DNA of 64,000 bases from Arthrobacter sp. MYb23 (GTDB lineage Bacteria; Actinomycetota; Actinomycetes; Actinomycetales; Micrococcaceae): NCBI RefSeq assembly GCF_002979775.1, contig NZ_PCPR01000004.1:241715-305714 (forward strand), in the 5' to 3' direction. The notes under the pieces are model-generated. The model made no database searches. It saw only the letters and a program-made list of their open reading frames with translations, and was not told where the DNA came from. Made by a program: the position numbers and the translations under genes. Below, piece by piece: positions 32,989 through 41,590 of the stretch (position 1 is the stretch's first letter; every line of letters starts with the position of its first letter).

Positions 32989-35900
32989 TCACTTACCTCC
33001 CGTATATGCAATATTCGGCATGGAAGGGGTATCCATGCCCACGCCGATATAAAAGCCCGGGTGCGGCGGCTGGTTGTAGGCGACGTTCTCGCGCGCAACC
33101 GAAAGCCGGTACAGGGGATCGTGCATCAGGGTGCGAAGCCGGACATCAGTTCCGGACGTGGTGGTGTAGATCCGGAGTTCCGTGCTGTCTGCGGACCGCC
33201 AGGCGCTTTCTTCCCGCCAGTCGCCCAGGAGATCGGCCTGGATAGCCGGGTTCCCCTTGGTGCTGTTGTTGGTCAGGGCACCGGAGGCCGTCAGCAGACG
33301 ATCGCTGCTTTGGGTGTTCCAGTTCCACTTGCTGATGCTCGGTGTCCCGGTGTTGCTGGCAACGTCCCAGTCGTGGTCCACGATTTCGCGGAGCAGGTCG
33401 CCGTCCCACCACGCCAGGAAGTTTGCCGCCGGGATGTTGGTGGAGATCAGCTCACCCTTGGCCGAGCGAAGTTCACCTACCGGAGAGTTCCACGCCGCGT
33501 CGCCGCCGACCGCCCACCCTTCAGCACCCAGGTAGCGCGGGTCGATATCACCGGCGGCTCCACGGCCGGTATCCCTGGCCGCCGGAATGCTCCAGAGCAC
33601 CTCACCCGTGGCGGAGTCACGGAAGGTGGCTCCGAGATTCCCGCTGGATGCCATGTCTTCATGGACTGCAAAGGTCTCCAGGCCCGGGCGGGAAGGATCA
33701 AGGTCGCTGGTGTGGATGGCATCTCCATGGCCGAGGCCGGTGGTGTAGAGCGGCTGGCCATTGTCGTCGATGGTCATGGAACCGAAAATGAACTCGTCCT
33801 TGCCGTCGGCATCCACGTCAGCCACGGACAGGTTGTGGTTGCCCATACTCCGGTACTGATCGCCGGAAACGTTGGAGTCGAACACCCAGCGCTTCACGAT
33901 TTTTCCGCCCACCAGGTCATAGGTGGCCAGGACCGCACGGGTGTAATAGCCGCGGCTGAACATCATGGACGGGTGCTCGCCGTCGAGGTACGCAACGGCG
34001 CCGAGGAAACGGTCCACGCGGTTCCCATAGGTGTCACCCCAGGCGCCCACGTCGCCCCGCGGCGGGTCATAAGCCACGGTGTCCATGATGGTTCCTGTCT
34101 GCCCGTGGAAGACAGTCAGGAATTCCGGGCCGGTGAGGACATAGCCGGTGCTGTTGCGATGGTCAGCGTTGGCATTGCCGATCACGGTCCCGGCAGCATC
34201 CCGGGTTCCATCGGCGGTTTTCATGGCCACTTCAGCCTTGCCGTCACCGTCGAAGTCGTAGGCCAGAACCTGTGTGTAGTGTGCACCGGCCCGGATGTTC
34301 GGTCCAAGGTTGATGCGCCAGAGCTTGCTGCCTTCCATGGTGTAGGCGTCCACGTAAACGGTGCCCGTGTAGCCGGCCTGCGAGTTGTCCTTGGAGTTGG
34401 ACGGAGACCACATTTGGATGATCTCGTACCGGCCGTCACCGTCAAGGTCGGCAACTGTGGCGTCGCCGGCCGAGTAGCTGTAAGGCTGCCCGTCCTTGGT
34501 GTAATCGTCTGCCGGCTTGTCCAGCTTGATGGCAAGGTAGTCCTGCGCGAGAGGGCTGAATTCCTTGGTCTCCTTTTCGCCGCTGTTTCCGCCGCCGGCT
34601 ACCTTAATCACGTACTTCGAGGCCGCCGTCCCGGTGGTGTCCAGGTAGCTCGTGCTGTTGGTGATGGGTGAGGCGGTGATCTTTTTGCCGTCACGGAATA
34701 CGTTGAAGCCGATCTTGTCTTCATCGAGGCCCAGCATGCGCCAGCCGATTCGGATTCCCTCTGCTGTTGGAATCGCGACAGGTGCCCGGTCCAGCTTCTC
34801 CATCTGGCGGTCCAGGACCACCACGTCTTCGGTGCCGACGGTTTCGGACGGAGCCGATTCTCCGCCGGCGTTCAGGGCCGTGATCCGGTAGTAGTACTTG
34901 ATGGTGGTCAGGACGGTGGTGTCGGTGAACTTCTTGTCGTCCGTTTTACCTACGTAGGTGAATGCCCCGTCAGCTGCCGTTGAGCGGTAGACGAGATACG
35001 CCGTCGAGCCCTTAACCTCGCCCCATTGAAGCGAAACGCTGGTCTTTTCCACCTTCTTGGTCTTCAGCTTTCCAGGGGCCGCGGGCGCTGCGATTGCGGG
35101 GTCGATCAGCGGCACGTCCAAGGTGTTCGAGGGGACGGACTCCAACCCTGTGCGGTCTACGGCAGTGACGTAGTACTTGTAGGGCAAGCCCGCGATAGCG
35201 GTGGTGTCCGAATACGCCGGCTCCGCAACGTTCTCCGCAATCAGCTGCGCGGACGTCTCGAACGGTGCCTGACGGAAGACGCGGTAGCTGGCGGCGTCGC
35301 CAACAGCGTCCCAGGAAAGCCCGACGACGGGAGGCCGGGCGGCTGCGTCAACGGACGTGGTCTTGAGGTTGCTTGGGCCCACCAGGAGCGGAGTGACCTC
35401 GAGCCCGTTGAGGCGCTGGCCGGATCCGCTGATGCTCAGGTTGAGTTGACCGTCGGTTACCAGGACCTCGTTGATGACCTTGCTGGCGGACGCGGCTTTG
35501 CCCGAGGTAACAGTACCGAAGCCCTTGCCTTCCACGGCGATGTCAGTGCGCGTGGAGCCGATCCAGTCGCTGTGGTACGTCTTCAGGGCGTAGGTGCCGT
35601 TGGGAACGTCCAGCTGAAATTCGAAGCTGGCACCGCTGAGGACGAAGTCCCGGAGAAGGTTGGTGGTGGTTGCGCCGCGGTCGCGATCGCTGAGGACCGT
35701 GACGTCCTTGAAACCGTAACCGCGCTCGGCAGAGTAGGCCATGGTGCGGTTGACTTCGGTGTAGCCGGCCTCCACGGGGGCGCCGACGGGTCCGAAGTCG
35801 AACTTGTACGTTGCCTGCTTGGTGGTCAGCGCCAGGGTATCGCTGTACTCGGACAGGCCTTTGCCGTTCATCGCCGCGACGCGCACGTCGTAGGCGGTGC

Positions 35901-37350
35901 CTTCCGCCAGACCGTTGAGGTTGGTGGTGGGAATGGTGGAGGTGGTGGCCAGCCTGTAGGCGGTGTCCGGTTCCGAGGTGAGCTTGCGGTAGATCTTGTA
36001 AATGTCCGCGCCCTCCACCTGCTGCCACTTGAGCAGGGCACCGGCGTTGGAGACACTGCCGGCCACCAGGCCTTGTGGCTTGGCGGGAACGTTCGACGGC
36101 GGCGTGACCTCCTGGACGCGCGATGCCAGCGGAACGCTGAGCTGCTTCATGCCCCCGGCCAGGAGGCGGGCAATCTGGATGGCACCGTATTCCTGGAAGT
36201 GGGTGTCATCAGCGGTGCCGCTCGGGCGCCCGGGGTACACGCCGGCGTCGACGTGGAGGAAGACCGATTTGGTTTCTTCCGGTCCTATTTGGTTGTAGTA
36301 GCCGCGGCTGAGGGCGGACAGGTCCACCAGGTCTACGTTCTCTTCGGCGGCGAGATCCTTCATCTTGTCCACGTACTCGGGGAAGCTGACGCGGAACGTC
36401 CCGGTGGCGGCGTCGAAGTCCCGGCGGCCCACCGGGGTCACCAGGATGGGGGTGGCGCCGCGTTGGCGGGCACCATTGACGTAGGTTCGGAGGTATTCCT
36501 TGTAGTCCGCGGGGGACGCGTAGCGGTCATCGACGCCGATGGTTGCGTCGTTGTGGCCGAACTGGACCATGAGGTAATCGCCGGGGTTGATGACGCGGAG
36601 AATCTCGTCCAGGCGGCCCTGGCTGATGAAGTTCTTGGAGCTGCGGCCGCCGATTGCGTGGTTGTACACGGGGACTTTGTCGTCCAAGTAGCGGTCGATC
36701 ATCTGCCCCCAACCCGCCTGGGGAGCGTAGCCGGGGTCGTACGTCTGGACGGTGGAGTCACCGGCTAGATACACGCCGGGGTCCGCTGTTGCGGCGCGGG
36801 GAGCGCGGGCTGCGATGACCAGCGAATTGATCTTGGCGGCGGTGCCTGTGATGTCCAGATTGAGCTGACCGTCCACCAAGGAGATGGGGAACTCCATCTC
36901 CAGGAACTGGCCGGCCGGCTTGTCGGTGGCCTGCACTTTGGCCATCTTCTCGGCCGTGATGGCGATGTTCGTTGCCTCAGCGGCGTCGCCGGCGATGAGC
37001 TTCACTGTGTAGTCCCCATTGGGAAGGTCTACCTGAAAGGAGCTGCCCTGGGCTTGGACGAAGTCGCTGCGCAAGGCGTCCTGGGTGCCCCTGTCAGTCC
37101 CGGAGGTGACGGCGGTGTCCGTGAAACCGAACTTTGCGGTGGGGCTATAGGCGCTGCCTGCGTTGACTTGCGTGTAGCCGTCGGCCACGACGCCAGGGCC
37201 GAAGTCGAGCTTGAAGCCGCTTCCGGTCGGGGGAAGTGACGTCTCGGCGTGCGCTGCCGGAAGCCCGGTTAAGGCCAGGGCGGCCGAGGCGACGGCGGCA
37301 GTCAGGGCTGTTGCGCCTGTTCTGACCGCGCGTTGAGGGGGGTGTTTCAC
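32989..37350 (-). CDS. secreted rhamnogalacturonan acetylesterase-FnIII-rhamnogalacturonan lyase (PL11) fusion
   Basis: The GTG at 37350 is chosen because AAGGAG lies 7 nt upstream and a signal peptide (ALTAAVASAALALTGLPAAHA) follows. 1453 residues. Order: a carbohydrate-binding-like beta domain (FKLDFGPGVVADGYTQVNAG); an SGNH esterase with GDSTVQTYDPGYAPQAGWGQ, GGRSSKN, QFGHND and DDTHFQEYGA; an FnIII; a second copy of the beta domain (DFGPVGAPVEAGYTEVNRTM); two FnIII; and a PL11 rhamnogalacturonan lyase beginning near MEKLDRAPVAIPTAEGIRIG with DLDGDGRYEI and DFDGDGKAEV calcium loops. It should deacetylate and cleave pectic rhamnogalacturonan I outside the cell. Single-gene transcript; no sugar importer is adjacent. 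Confidence 0.9.
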   Translation of the reverse strand: MKHPPQRAVRTGATALTAAVASAALALTGLPAAHAETSLPPTGSGFKLDFGPGVVADGYTQVNAGSAYSPTAKFGFTDTAVTSGTDRGTQDALRSDFVQAQGSSFQVDLPNGDYTVKLIAGDAAEATNIAITAEKMAKVQATDKPAGQFLEMEFPISLVDGQLNLDITGTAAKINSLVIAARAPRAATADPGVYLAGDSTVQTYDPGYAPQAGWGQMIDRYLDDKVPVYNHAIGGRSSKNFISQGRLDEILRVINPGDYLMVQFGHNDATIGVDDRYASPADYKEYLRTYVNGARQRGATPILVTPVGRRDFDAATGTFRVSFPEYVDKMKDLAAEENVDLVDLSALSRGYYNQIGPEETKSVFLHVDAGVYPGRPSGTADDTHFQEYGAIQIARLLAGGMKQLSVPLASRVQEVTPPSNVPAKPQGLVAGSVSNAGALLKWQQVEGADIYKIYRKLTSEPDTAYRLATTSTIPTTNLNGLAEGTAYDVRVAAMNGKGLSEYSDTLALTTKQATYKFDFGPVGAPVEAGYTEVNRTMAYSAERGYGFKDVTVLSDRDRGATTTNLLRDFVLSGASFEFQLDVPNGTYALKTYHSDWIGSTRTDIAVEGKGFGTVTSGKAASASKVINEVLVTDGQLNLSISGSGQRLNGLEVTPLLVGPSNLKTTSVDAAARPPVVGLSWDAVGDAASYRVFRQAPFETSAQLIAENVAEPAYSDTTAIAGLPYKYYVTAVDRTGLESVPSNTLDVPLIDPAIAAPAAPGKLKTKKVEKTSVSLQWGEVKGSTAYLVYRSTAADGAFTYVGKTDDKKFTDTTVLTTIKYYYRITALNAGGESAPSETVGTEDVVVLDRQMEKLDRAPVAIPTAEGIRIGWRMLGLDEDKIGFNVFRDGKKITASPITNSTSYLDTTGTAASKYVIKVAGGGNSGEKETKEFSPLAQDYLAIKLDKPADDYTKDGQPYSYSAGDATVADLDGDGRYEIIQMWSPSNSKDNSQAGYTGTVYVDAYTMEGSKLWRINLGPNIRAGAHYTQVLAYDFDGDGKAEVAMKTADGTRDAAGTVIGNANADHRNSTGYVLTGPEFLTVFHGQTGTIMDTVAYDPPRGDVGAWGDTYGNRVDRFLGAVAYLDGEHPSMMFSRGYYTRAVLATYDLVGGKIVKRWVFDSNVSGDQYRSMGNHNLSVADVDADGKDEFIFGSMTIDDNGQPLYTTGLGHGDAIHTSDLDPSRPGLETFAVHEDMASSGNLGATFRDSATGEVLWSIPAARDTGRGAAGDIDPRYLGAEGWAVGGDAAWNSPVGELRSAKGELISTNIPAANFLAWWDGDLLREIVDHDWDVASNTGTPSISKWNWNTQSSDRLLTASGALTNNSTKGNPAIQADLLGDWREESAWRSADSTELRIYTTTSGTDVRLRTLMHDPLYRLSVARENVAYNQPPHPGFYIGVGMDTPSMPNIAYTGGK

Positions 37351-37647
37351 CGAACATCTCCTTTGATGACGCATGGGGTGGGTACCAACCACGCGGTCGG
37401 ACTTTGTATCGTTTCATTTACCGGGAAGACGCATCCAAGGTGATGTGACGGTGGAAGGCCGCCGGCTGAGGGATGTGAGTTGAGCTGCTGGAAAACGCTT
37501 GCCCGGTGGGACATGTTTACCAGTGTTTGAAATCGCCAGTCAAGGAATTGACGGGAGTATTTGTTGTTTTGTGTTCGATGTCGTGAAGTATGACTGGGCC
37601 ACCTGGCGTCGATTTGCCACATAAATGAGAATCAATATCATTAACTC
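37351..37647. promoter_or_regulatory. divergent promoter region with LacI-type operator
   Basis: About 300 bp between the pectinase fusion and the zinc lipoprotein gene. A GGnAAnCGnTTnCC palindrome at 37490-37503 (GGAAAACGCTTGCC) matches the shape of LacI/GalR-family operators and lies 140 bp upstream of the pectinase start, so catabolite or pectin-responsive control is plausible. The Zur-like box at 37624-37642 belongs to the other gene. No gene seen. Confidence 0.55.
37624..37642. promoter_or_regulatory. Zur-type zinc operator overlapping the -10 box
   Basis: 19-bp imperfect palindrome with AATGA and TCATT ends, close to actinobacterial Zur boxes. It covers the hexamer TATCAT (37636-37641) that lies 6 nt before the ATG at 37648, so binding would block transcription directly. 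A Fur-type reading is possible but less likely given the zinc-related gene. Confidence 0.75.
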
Positions 37648-38976
37648 ATGCCTCATCACCCCACCTTCATGTCCCCTGTCCCCTCCGCGCGAAGGCGCCG
37701 CCTCCGCGCCCGGCCGATTGCCGCCGTCGGACTCTCTGCCCTGCTGCTGACCTCCTGCGCCACACCCGGCGGCTCAGCCGGCAATGCAGTTGACGCAACG
37801 CCTTCGGCCGCATCGTCGCCCAGCGCAAAGGAGGCCAGCGCAAAGGAGGCCGGCGCGCCGACGCCGCGCCTCGTTTTCACCCACGACGCCGGCATTTCAG
37901 TTCTCGATGCAACCTCGCTTGAGCAGGTGGGAAGTGCGGAAATGTCCGGATTCAACCGCCTGAACCCCGCCGGTGACGGCCGGCACGTCTTCGTCTCCAC
38001 AGGCGACTCCTTCCGTCTCTTCGACGCAGGCGCCTGGACCGAGCCGCATGGTGATCACAGCCACCACTACGTGGCTGAGCCCAAGCTGACTGAGCTCGCG
38101 TTTACGGCGGACAAGGCCGGTCACGTGGTGCTGCACGGAGGCAAGACCGTGCTGTTCAACGACGGTTCCGGCAAGGTGGAGAGCTTCGAAACCTCCGCGC
38201 TGGCTGCTGCCGTGGAGGACGGAAAGCTTCCTTCGGCCGACGTCTACACCACGCCCGAGGCGCATCACGGTGTGGCTGTGGAGCTTGAAGACGGCAAGCT
38301 GCTGGTGACCCTGGGCAACGAGGAAGGCCGCTCAGGAATCGCAGTCCTTTCCGCGGGCAAGGGCCAGGACCGCACGGAAGTGGTGCGCAATGAGGAGTGC
38401 CCTGGTGTTCACGGCGAGGCCGTAGCCGCCAACGAGGCTGTGGTGGTCGGATGCGAAAACGGAATGCTGATTTACAAGGACGGCGCCATCACCAAGGTGG
38501 CGAGCCCTGACGCCTACGGACGGATGGGAAACCAGGCGGGCTCAGAAAAGTCGCCCGTCATTCTCGGTGACTACAAAGTGGACAAGGCCGCAGAGCTTGA
38601 GCGGCCTACCCGGATCTCGCTCGTCAACACCGAAACAGCCGCGCTGAAGTTGGTGGACCTTGGGGCCAGCTACTCCTTCCGTTCCCTGGGTCGCGGACCG
38701 GCTGGTGAGGCGCTGGTGCTCGGCACTGACGGTGGCTTGCGCGTGATCGATCCGATCGCCGGAGCGATCACCTCCACCATCCCCGTGGTGGGCGCTTGGG
38801 AAGAGTCCACCACGTGGCAGGACCCGCGCCCCACGCTCTTCGTTCAAGGCTCGACGGCGTTCGTCACCGAACCGGCCACCAGCACCATCCATGCGGTGGA
38901 TCTGAAGTCGGGCAAAGTGAAGAAGTCCGCTCAGCTGGAGCACGTGCCGAACGAGCTCACCGGCGTCAAAGGCTAA
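37648..38976 (+). CDS. aztD: AztD-like zinc metallochaperone lipoprotein
   Basis: ATG 37648 lies 6 nt after a -10-like TATCAT and has no ribosome site, so the mRNA is likely leaderless; an ATG at 37669 is less likely. 442 residues. A lipoprotein signal ends LSALLLTSC (lipobox LTSC). The mature part is a beta-propeller with repeated short blades and His clusters, EPHGDHSHHY (about residues 130-140) and PEAHHGV, as in AztD, which hands zinc to an ABC importer's binding protein. No aztABC genes are next to it. Zur control fits. Confidence 0.8.
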   Translation: MPHHPTFMSPVPSARRRRLRARPIAAVGLSALLLTSCATPGGSAGNAVDATPSAASSPSAKEASAKEAGAPTPRLVFTHDAGISVLDATSLEQVGSAEMSGFNRLNPAGDGRHVFVSTGDSFRLFDAGAWTEPHGDHSHHYVAEPKLTELAFTADKAGHVVLHGGKTVLFNDGSGKVESFETSALAAAVEDGKLPSADVYTTPEAHHGVAVELEDGKLLVTLGNEEGRSGIAVLSAGKGQDRTEVVRNEECPGVHGEAVAANEAVVVGCENGMLIYKDGAITKVASPDAYGRMGNQAGSEKSPVILGDYKVDKAAELERPTRISLVNTETAALKLVDLGASYSFRSLGRGPAGEALVLGTDGGLRVIDPIAGAITSTIPVVGAWEESTTWQDPRPTLFVQGSTAFVTEPATSTIHAVDLKSGKVKKSAQLEHVPNELTGVKG

Positions 38977-38978
38977 TT

Positions 38979-39073
38979 CTCTCTCACGTCCCGATGCTTA
39001 AACGCCAACGGTCTCTCACTTTCCTGAAGGAAGTGAGAGACCGTTGGCGTTTAGGGGCTATTCCGTGAGAGAG
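38979..39073. repeat. nested palindromic element (REP-like), possibly a terminator
   Basis: Outer perfect 10-bp arms CTCTCTCACG (38979-38988) and CGTGAGAGAG (39064-39073) enclose a near-perfect 26-bp stem from 38999 to 39053 with a GA loop and one bulged T. The TCTCTCAC motif occurs in both the outer and inner arms. It lies between two convergent genes, 2 bp after the lipoprotein stop. Size and nesting suggest a repetitive extragenic palindrome that also works as a bidirectional terminator. Confidence 0.75.
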
Positions 39074-39109
39074 CGTCGGTGCGGGCGCGGCGGACGCGGG
39101 GGGTAGCGC

Positions 39110-39544
39110 TTAAGCCAGGACGCGCAGCTTGGAGTTGGGGCGGCCGAACAGTGCGGCGTCGGCGGAGATTCTCCCTGCGCCGGCCAATGCGAGGGCCAAG
39201 GCGGCGCCCGCGAAGAGCAGCACCAGCTCATACCCCCCGTTGCCGACGAAAACGCCGGCCGGGGCGTGCACCAGGAAGAGGGCGCCGAGCATGTTGACGG
39301 CCAGGAGGGCGGCGAAGACGCGGGTCAGGAAGCCGATGATCAGCGCGATGCCGCCCACCAGCTCGAGTGTTGCCACGATGGGGGCTACTGCCGAAGCGCC
39401 GGGTACGCCCATTTGGGCGAACGATGCCTGCGTTCCGGCAATGGTGAATTCGTTGAACTTCTGCCAACCGTGCGCGGCGAAGAGAAATCCTGCAATAACA
39501 CGCAGGATGGTCAGGGCTGTGGTGGTCAAGCTGGACTTGTTCAT
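39110..39544 (-). CDS. DoxX family membrane protein
   Basis: About 144 residues from ATG 39544 (upstream in-frame starts ATG 39556 and TTG 39580 are possible). Four membrane segments: LTILRVIAGFLFAAHGWQKF, APIVATLELVGGIALIIGFL, VFAALLAVNMLGALFLVHAP and ELVLLFAGAALALALAGAGR, the DoxX pattern. Such proteins are linked to redox or thiol balance in actinobacteria, but function is loosely defined. An AGTTGA-AGTG-TCAACT dyad (39567-39582) overlaps a TTGACA -35-like box upstream. Confidence 0.85.
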   Translation of the reverse strand: MNKSSLTTTALTILRVIAGFLFAAHGWQKFNEFTIAGTQASFAQMGVPGASAVAPIVATLELVGGIALIIGFLTRVFAALLAVNMLGALFLVHAPAGVFVGNGGYELVLLFAGAALALALAGAGRISADAALFGRPNSKLRVLA

Positions 39545-39608
39545 AGCTTCAACCATTCCGGAGGTAAGTTGAAGTGTCAACTAATTGCGGCTCTTTATGA
39601 CCAAAACC

Positions 39609-40220
39609 TCAGCTGCCAGGCTTGTGCCCGCGCTTCCTGCGGGGCTTCGCCTGAAGCCATGGCTGCAGGAGCCGGGTGGTGATGGGCAGGAAGATGTACG
39701 TCATCAGCGGCGTGAGGATAACGATGTTCAACAGGACCGCGAACACCAGCGGCCAGTCCTGAGTCAAAGGGTGCAGCAGGAAATTAGCCAGCAGGCTCAG
39801 CGGGAAGAACGGCAGGAAAATGCTGACGGCTTGCTTCCAGCGGGGCGGCACCACCGTTTCGGGCACCACCACCGAGACATCTCCCGGCCGCGAGAACCAG
39901 CCCTCAATCCCCGTGTGCCGCTCCACCCGAGTGGTCTCCATCATGTCCCTGGCGCTATCGATCCACCAGCGCCGCTCCTCGGAGTCCTCCCACCCCTGCA
40001 GCGAATCGGCATCAGCGAAGCGGTACAACATGTGCCATTCCGTGGAATCCACCCCATTGCGTACCCAGCCCGAGCCCAAATATCCAGGCCATTCACGGGC
40101 GAGCTCCTGGCCGGCATGAGCCCAGGCGTTGGCTTGCCGGGTGTACCCGGGAAGGATGGTGCGGGCTACGGAAACGGTGACGGGATGCTCATGTGACACG
40201 GGCCAAATGTACCCGGCCAT
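39609..40220 (-). CDS. antibiotic-biosynthesis-monooxygenase domain protein with C-terminal membrane segments
   Basis: The ATG at 40220 is preferred to the longer frame, which would run into the divergent gene. 203 residues. N-terminal ferredoxin-like ABM fold: VTVSVARTILPGYTRQANAW, TEWHMLYRFADADSLQGWED. Two hydrophobic segments follow (VSIFLPFFPLSLLANFLLHP and VFAVLLNIVILTPLMTYIFL), ending in a basic tail. Function unknown. It is divergent from the MATE exporter with only 20 bp between the starts, and the -10-like hexamers overlap. Confidence 0.75.
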   Translation of the reverse strand: MAGYIWPVSHEHPVTVSVARTILPGYTRQANAWAHAGQELAREWPGYLGSGWVRNGVDSTEWHMLYRFADADSLQGWEDSEERRWWIDSARDMMETTRVERHTGIEGWFSRPGDVSVVVPETVVPPRWKQAVSIFLPFFPLSLLANFLLHPLTQDWPLVFAVLLNIVILTPLMTYIFLPITTRLLQPWLQAKPRRKRGHKPGS

Positions 40221-40240
40221 CGGCGGACTAGGCTTGTTTA

Positions 40241-41581
40241 GTGCCTCAAACCACAACCACATCCACCCGCTCCAATGCCCGCGAGATCCTGCGCCTGGCC
40301 GTCCCCGCCTTCGGTGCGCTCATTGCCGAGCCGCTGTTCCTCCTGGCCGACTCCGCCATTGTGGGGCACCTGGGCGTAGACCAACTGGCAGGCGTCGGCC
40401 TCGCATCCACCATCCTGCACACCGCTGTGGGGCTCATGGTGTTCCTTGCATATTCGACGACGCCGGCGGTGGCCCGCGCTATCGGTGACGGCAAACTGGG
40501 GAAGGCTTTGGCGGCAGGGCGCGACGGCGTGTGGCTGGCACTGCTGCTCGGAGTGGCGCTCGCCGTGGTTGGTTTTGTGGCGGCCGAACCCCTGGTCGGC
40601 TTCATGGGAGCCACTGGAGACGTTCGGCAGTTCGCCGTCGATTACCTGCGATGGTCCATGCCTGGCCTGGCCGCGATGCTTCTCATCTTCGCCGGCACCG
40701 GCGTCCTGAGGGGATTGCAGGACACCCGGACGCCGCTGGTTGTGGCAACTGCGGGCTTCGCCGTGAACATCGTCCTCAACCTGTTCTTCGTGTACGGGTT
40801 GAATATGTCCGTGACTGGCTCCGCGATTGGCACGAGCATCGCACAATGGGCCATGGCCGCCGTCTATTTGGTGATGGTCAGCCGGAACGCACGGCACCAT
40901 GGGGTGTCCCTCAAGCCCGACTGGCACGGTATCCGGGCCATGACCAAGGTGGGTTCGTGGCTCATGCTGCGTACGCTGAGCCTCCGCCTGGCCATTCTGG
41001 CGACCGTCCTGGTGGTGACCGCACAAGGCGCCGTGAACTTGGCCGCGCACCAATTGGCCATGACCATTTTCTCCTTCCTCGCCTTTGCCCTGGACGCACT
41101 TGCCATCGCGGCACAGGCCCTGATCGGCAAGGAACTGGGCGCCAGGAACGCCCAACGCGTCCGTGAACTAACCCGAACCATGATCCGTTGGGGCCTGGGG
41201 TTCGGGGTGATCACCGGCGTACTTCTGGCCATTGCGGCACCGTGGGCCGGGTACCTCTTCACCTCCGATGCCGGTGTCCGGTCCGCTCTGACGGTGGCCC
41301 TCTGGGTCCTCGCGGTGGGACAACCGCTGGCAGGCTACGTCTTCGTCCTGGATGGAGTCCTCATAGGCGCCGGCGACGCACGCTACCTGGCGATTGCCGG
41401 CGTCGTAAACCTCGTGGTCTATTTGCCGTTGCTGGTGGCGATCAATCAGACAAAGCCCGACGGCGAGGCGGGGCTCTTTTGGCTGTGGGCCGCGTTTGCG
41501 CTCGGCTACATGCTGGCCCGCGGGGTGACTTTGGGGCTGCGCGCCCGGACAGATCGGTGGATGGTGCTGGGTTCGCACTAA
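40241..41581 (+). CDS. MATE-family efflux transporter (DinF-like)
   Basis: GTG start 6 nt after a TAGGCT hexamer (40229-40234) and without a ribosome site, suggesting a leaderless mRNA. 446 residues with 12 hydrophobic segments, including EILRLAVPAFGALIAEPLFL, ADSAIVGHLGVDQLAGVGLA and DALAIAAQALIGKELGARNA, typical of the DinF branch. These export drugs or metabolites in exchange for Na+ or H+. The following membrane-protein gene starts 9 bp after its stop. Confidence 0.92.
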   Translation: MPQTTTTSTRSNAREILRLAVPAFGALIAEPLFLLADSAIVGHLGVDQLAGVGLASTILHTAVGLMVFLAYSTTPAVARAIGDGKLGKALAAGRDGVWLALLLGVALAVVGFVAAEPLVGFMGATGDVRQFAVDYLRWSMPGLAAMLLIFAGTGVLRGLQDTRTPLVVATAGFAVNIVLNLFFVYGLNMSVTGSAIGTSIAQWAMAAVYLVMVSRNARHHGVSLKPDWHGIRAMTKVGSWLMLRTLSLRLAILATVLVVTAQGAVNLAAHQLAMTIFSFLAFALDALAIAAQALIGKELGARNAQRVRELTRTMIRWGLGFGVITGVLLAIAAPWAGYLFTSDAGVRSALTVALWVLAVGQPLAGYVFVLDGVLIGAGDARYLAIAGVVNLVVYLPLLVAINQTKPDGEAGLFWLWAAFALGYMLARGVTLGLRARTDRWMVLGSH

Positions 41582-41590
41582 ACTGGACGG

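Noticed and set aside
33061..36768. Two long + strand ORFs opposite the pectinase fusion
   Set aside because: Both are antisense shadows of the 1453-residue secreted enzyme, with repetitive Gly/Val/Arg composition and no signals.
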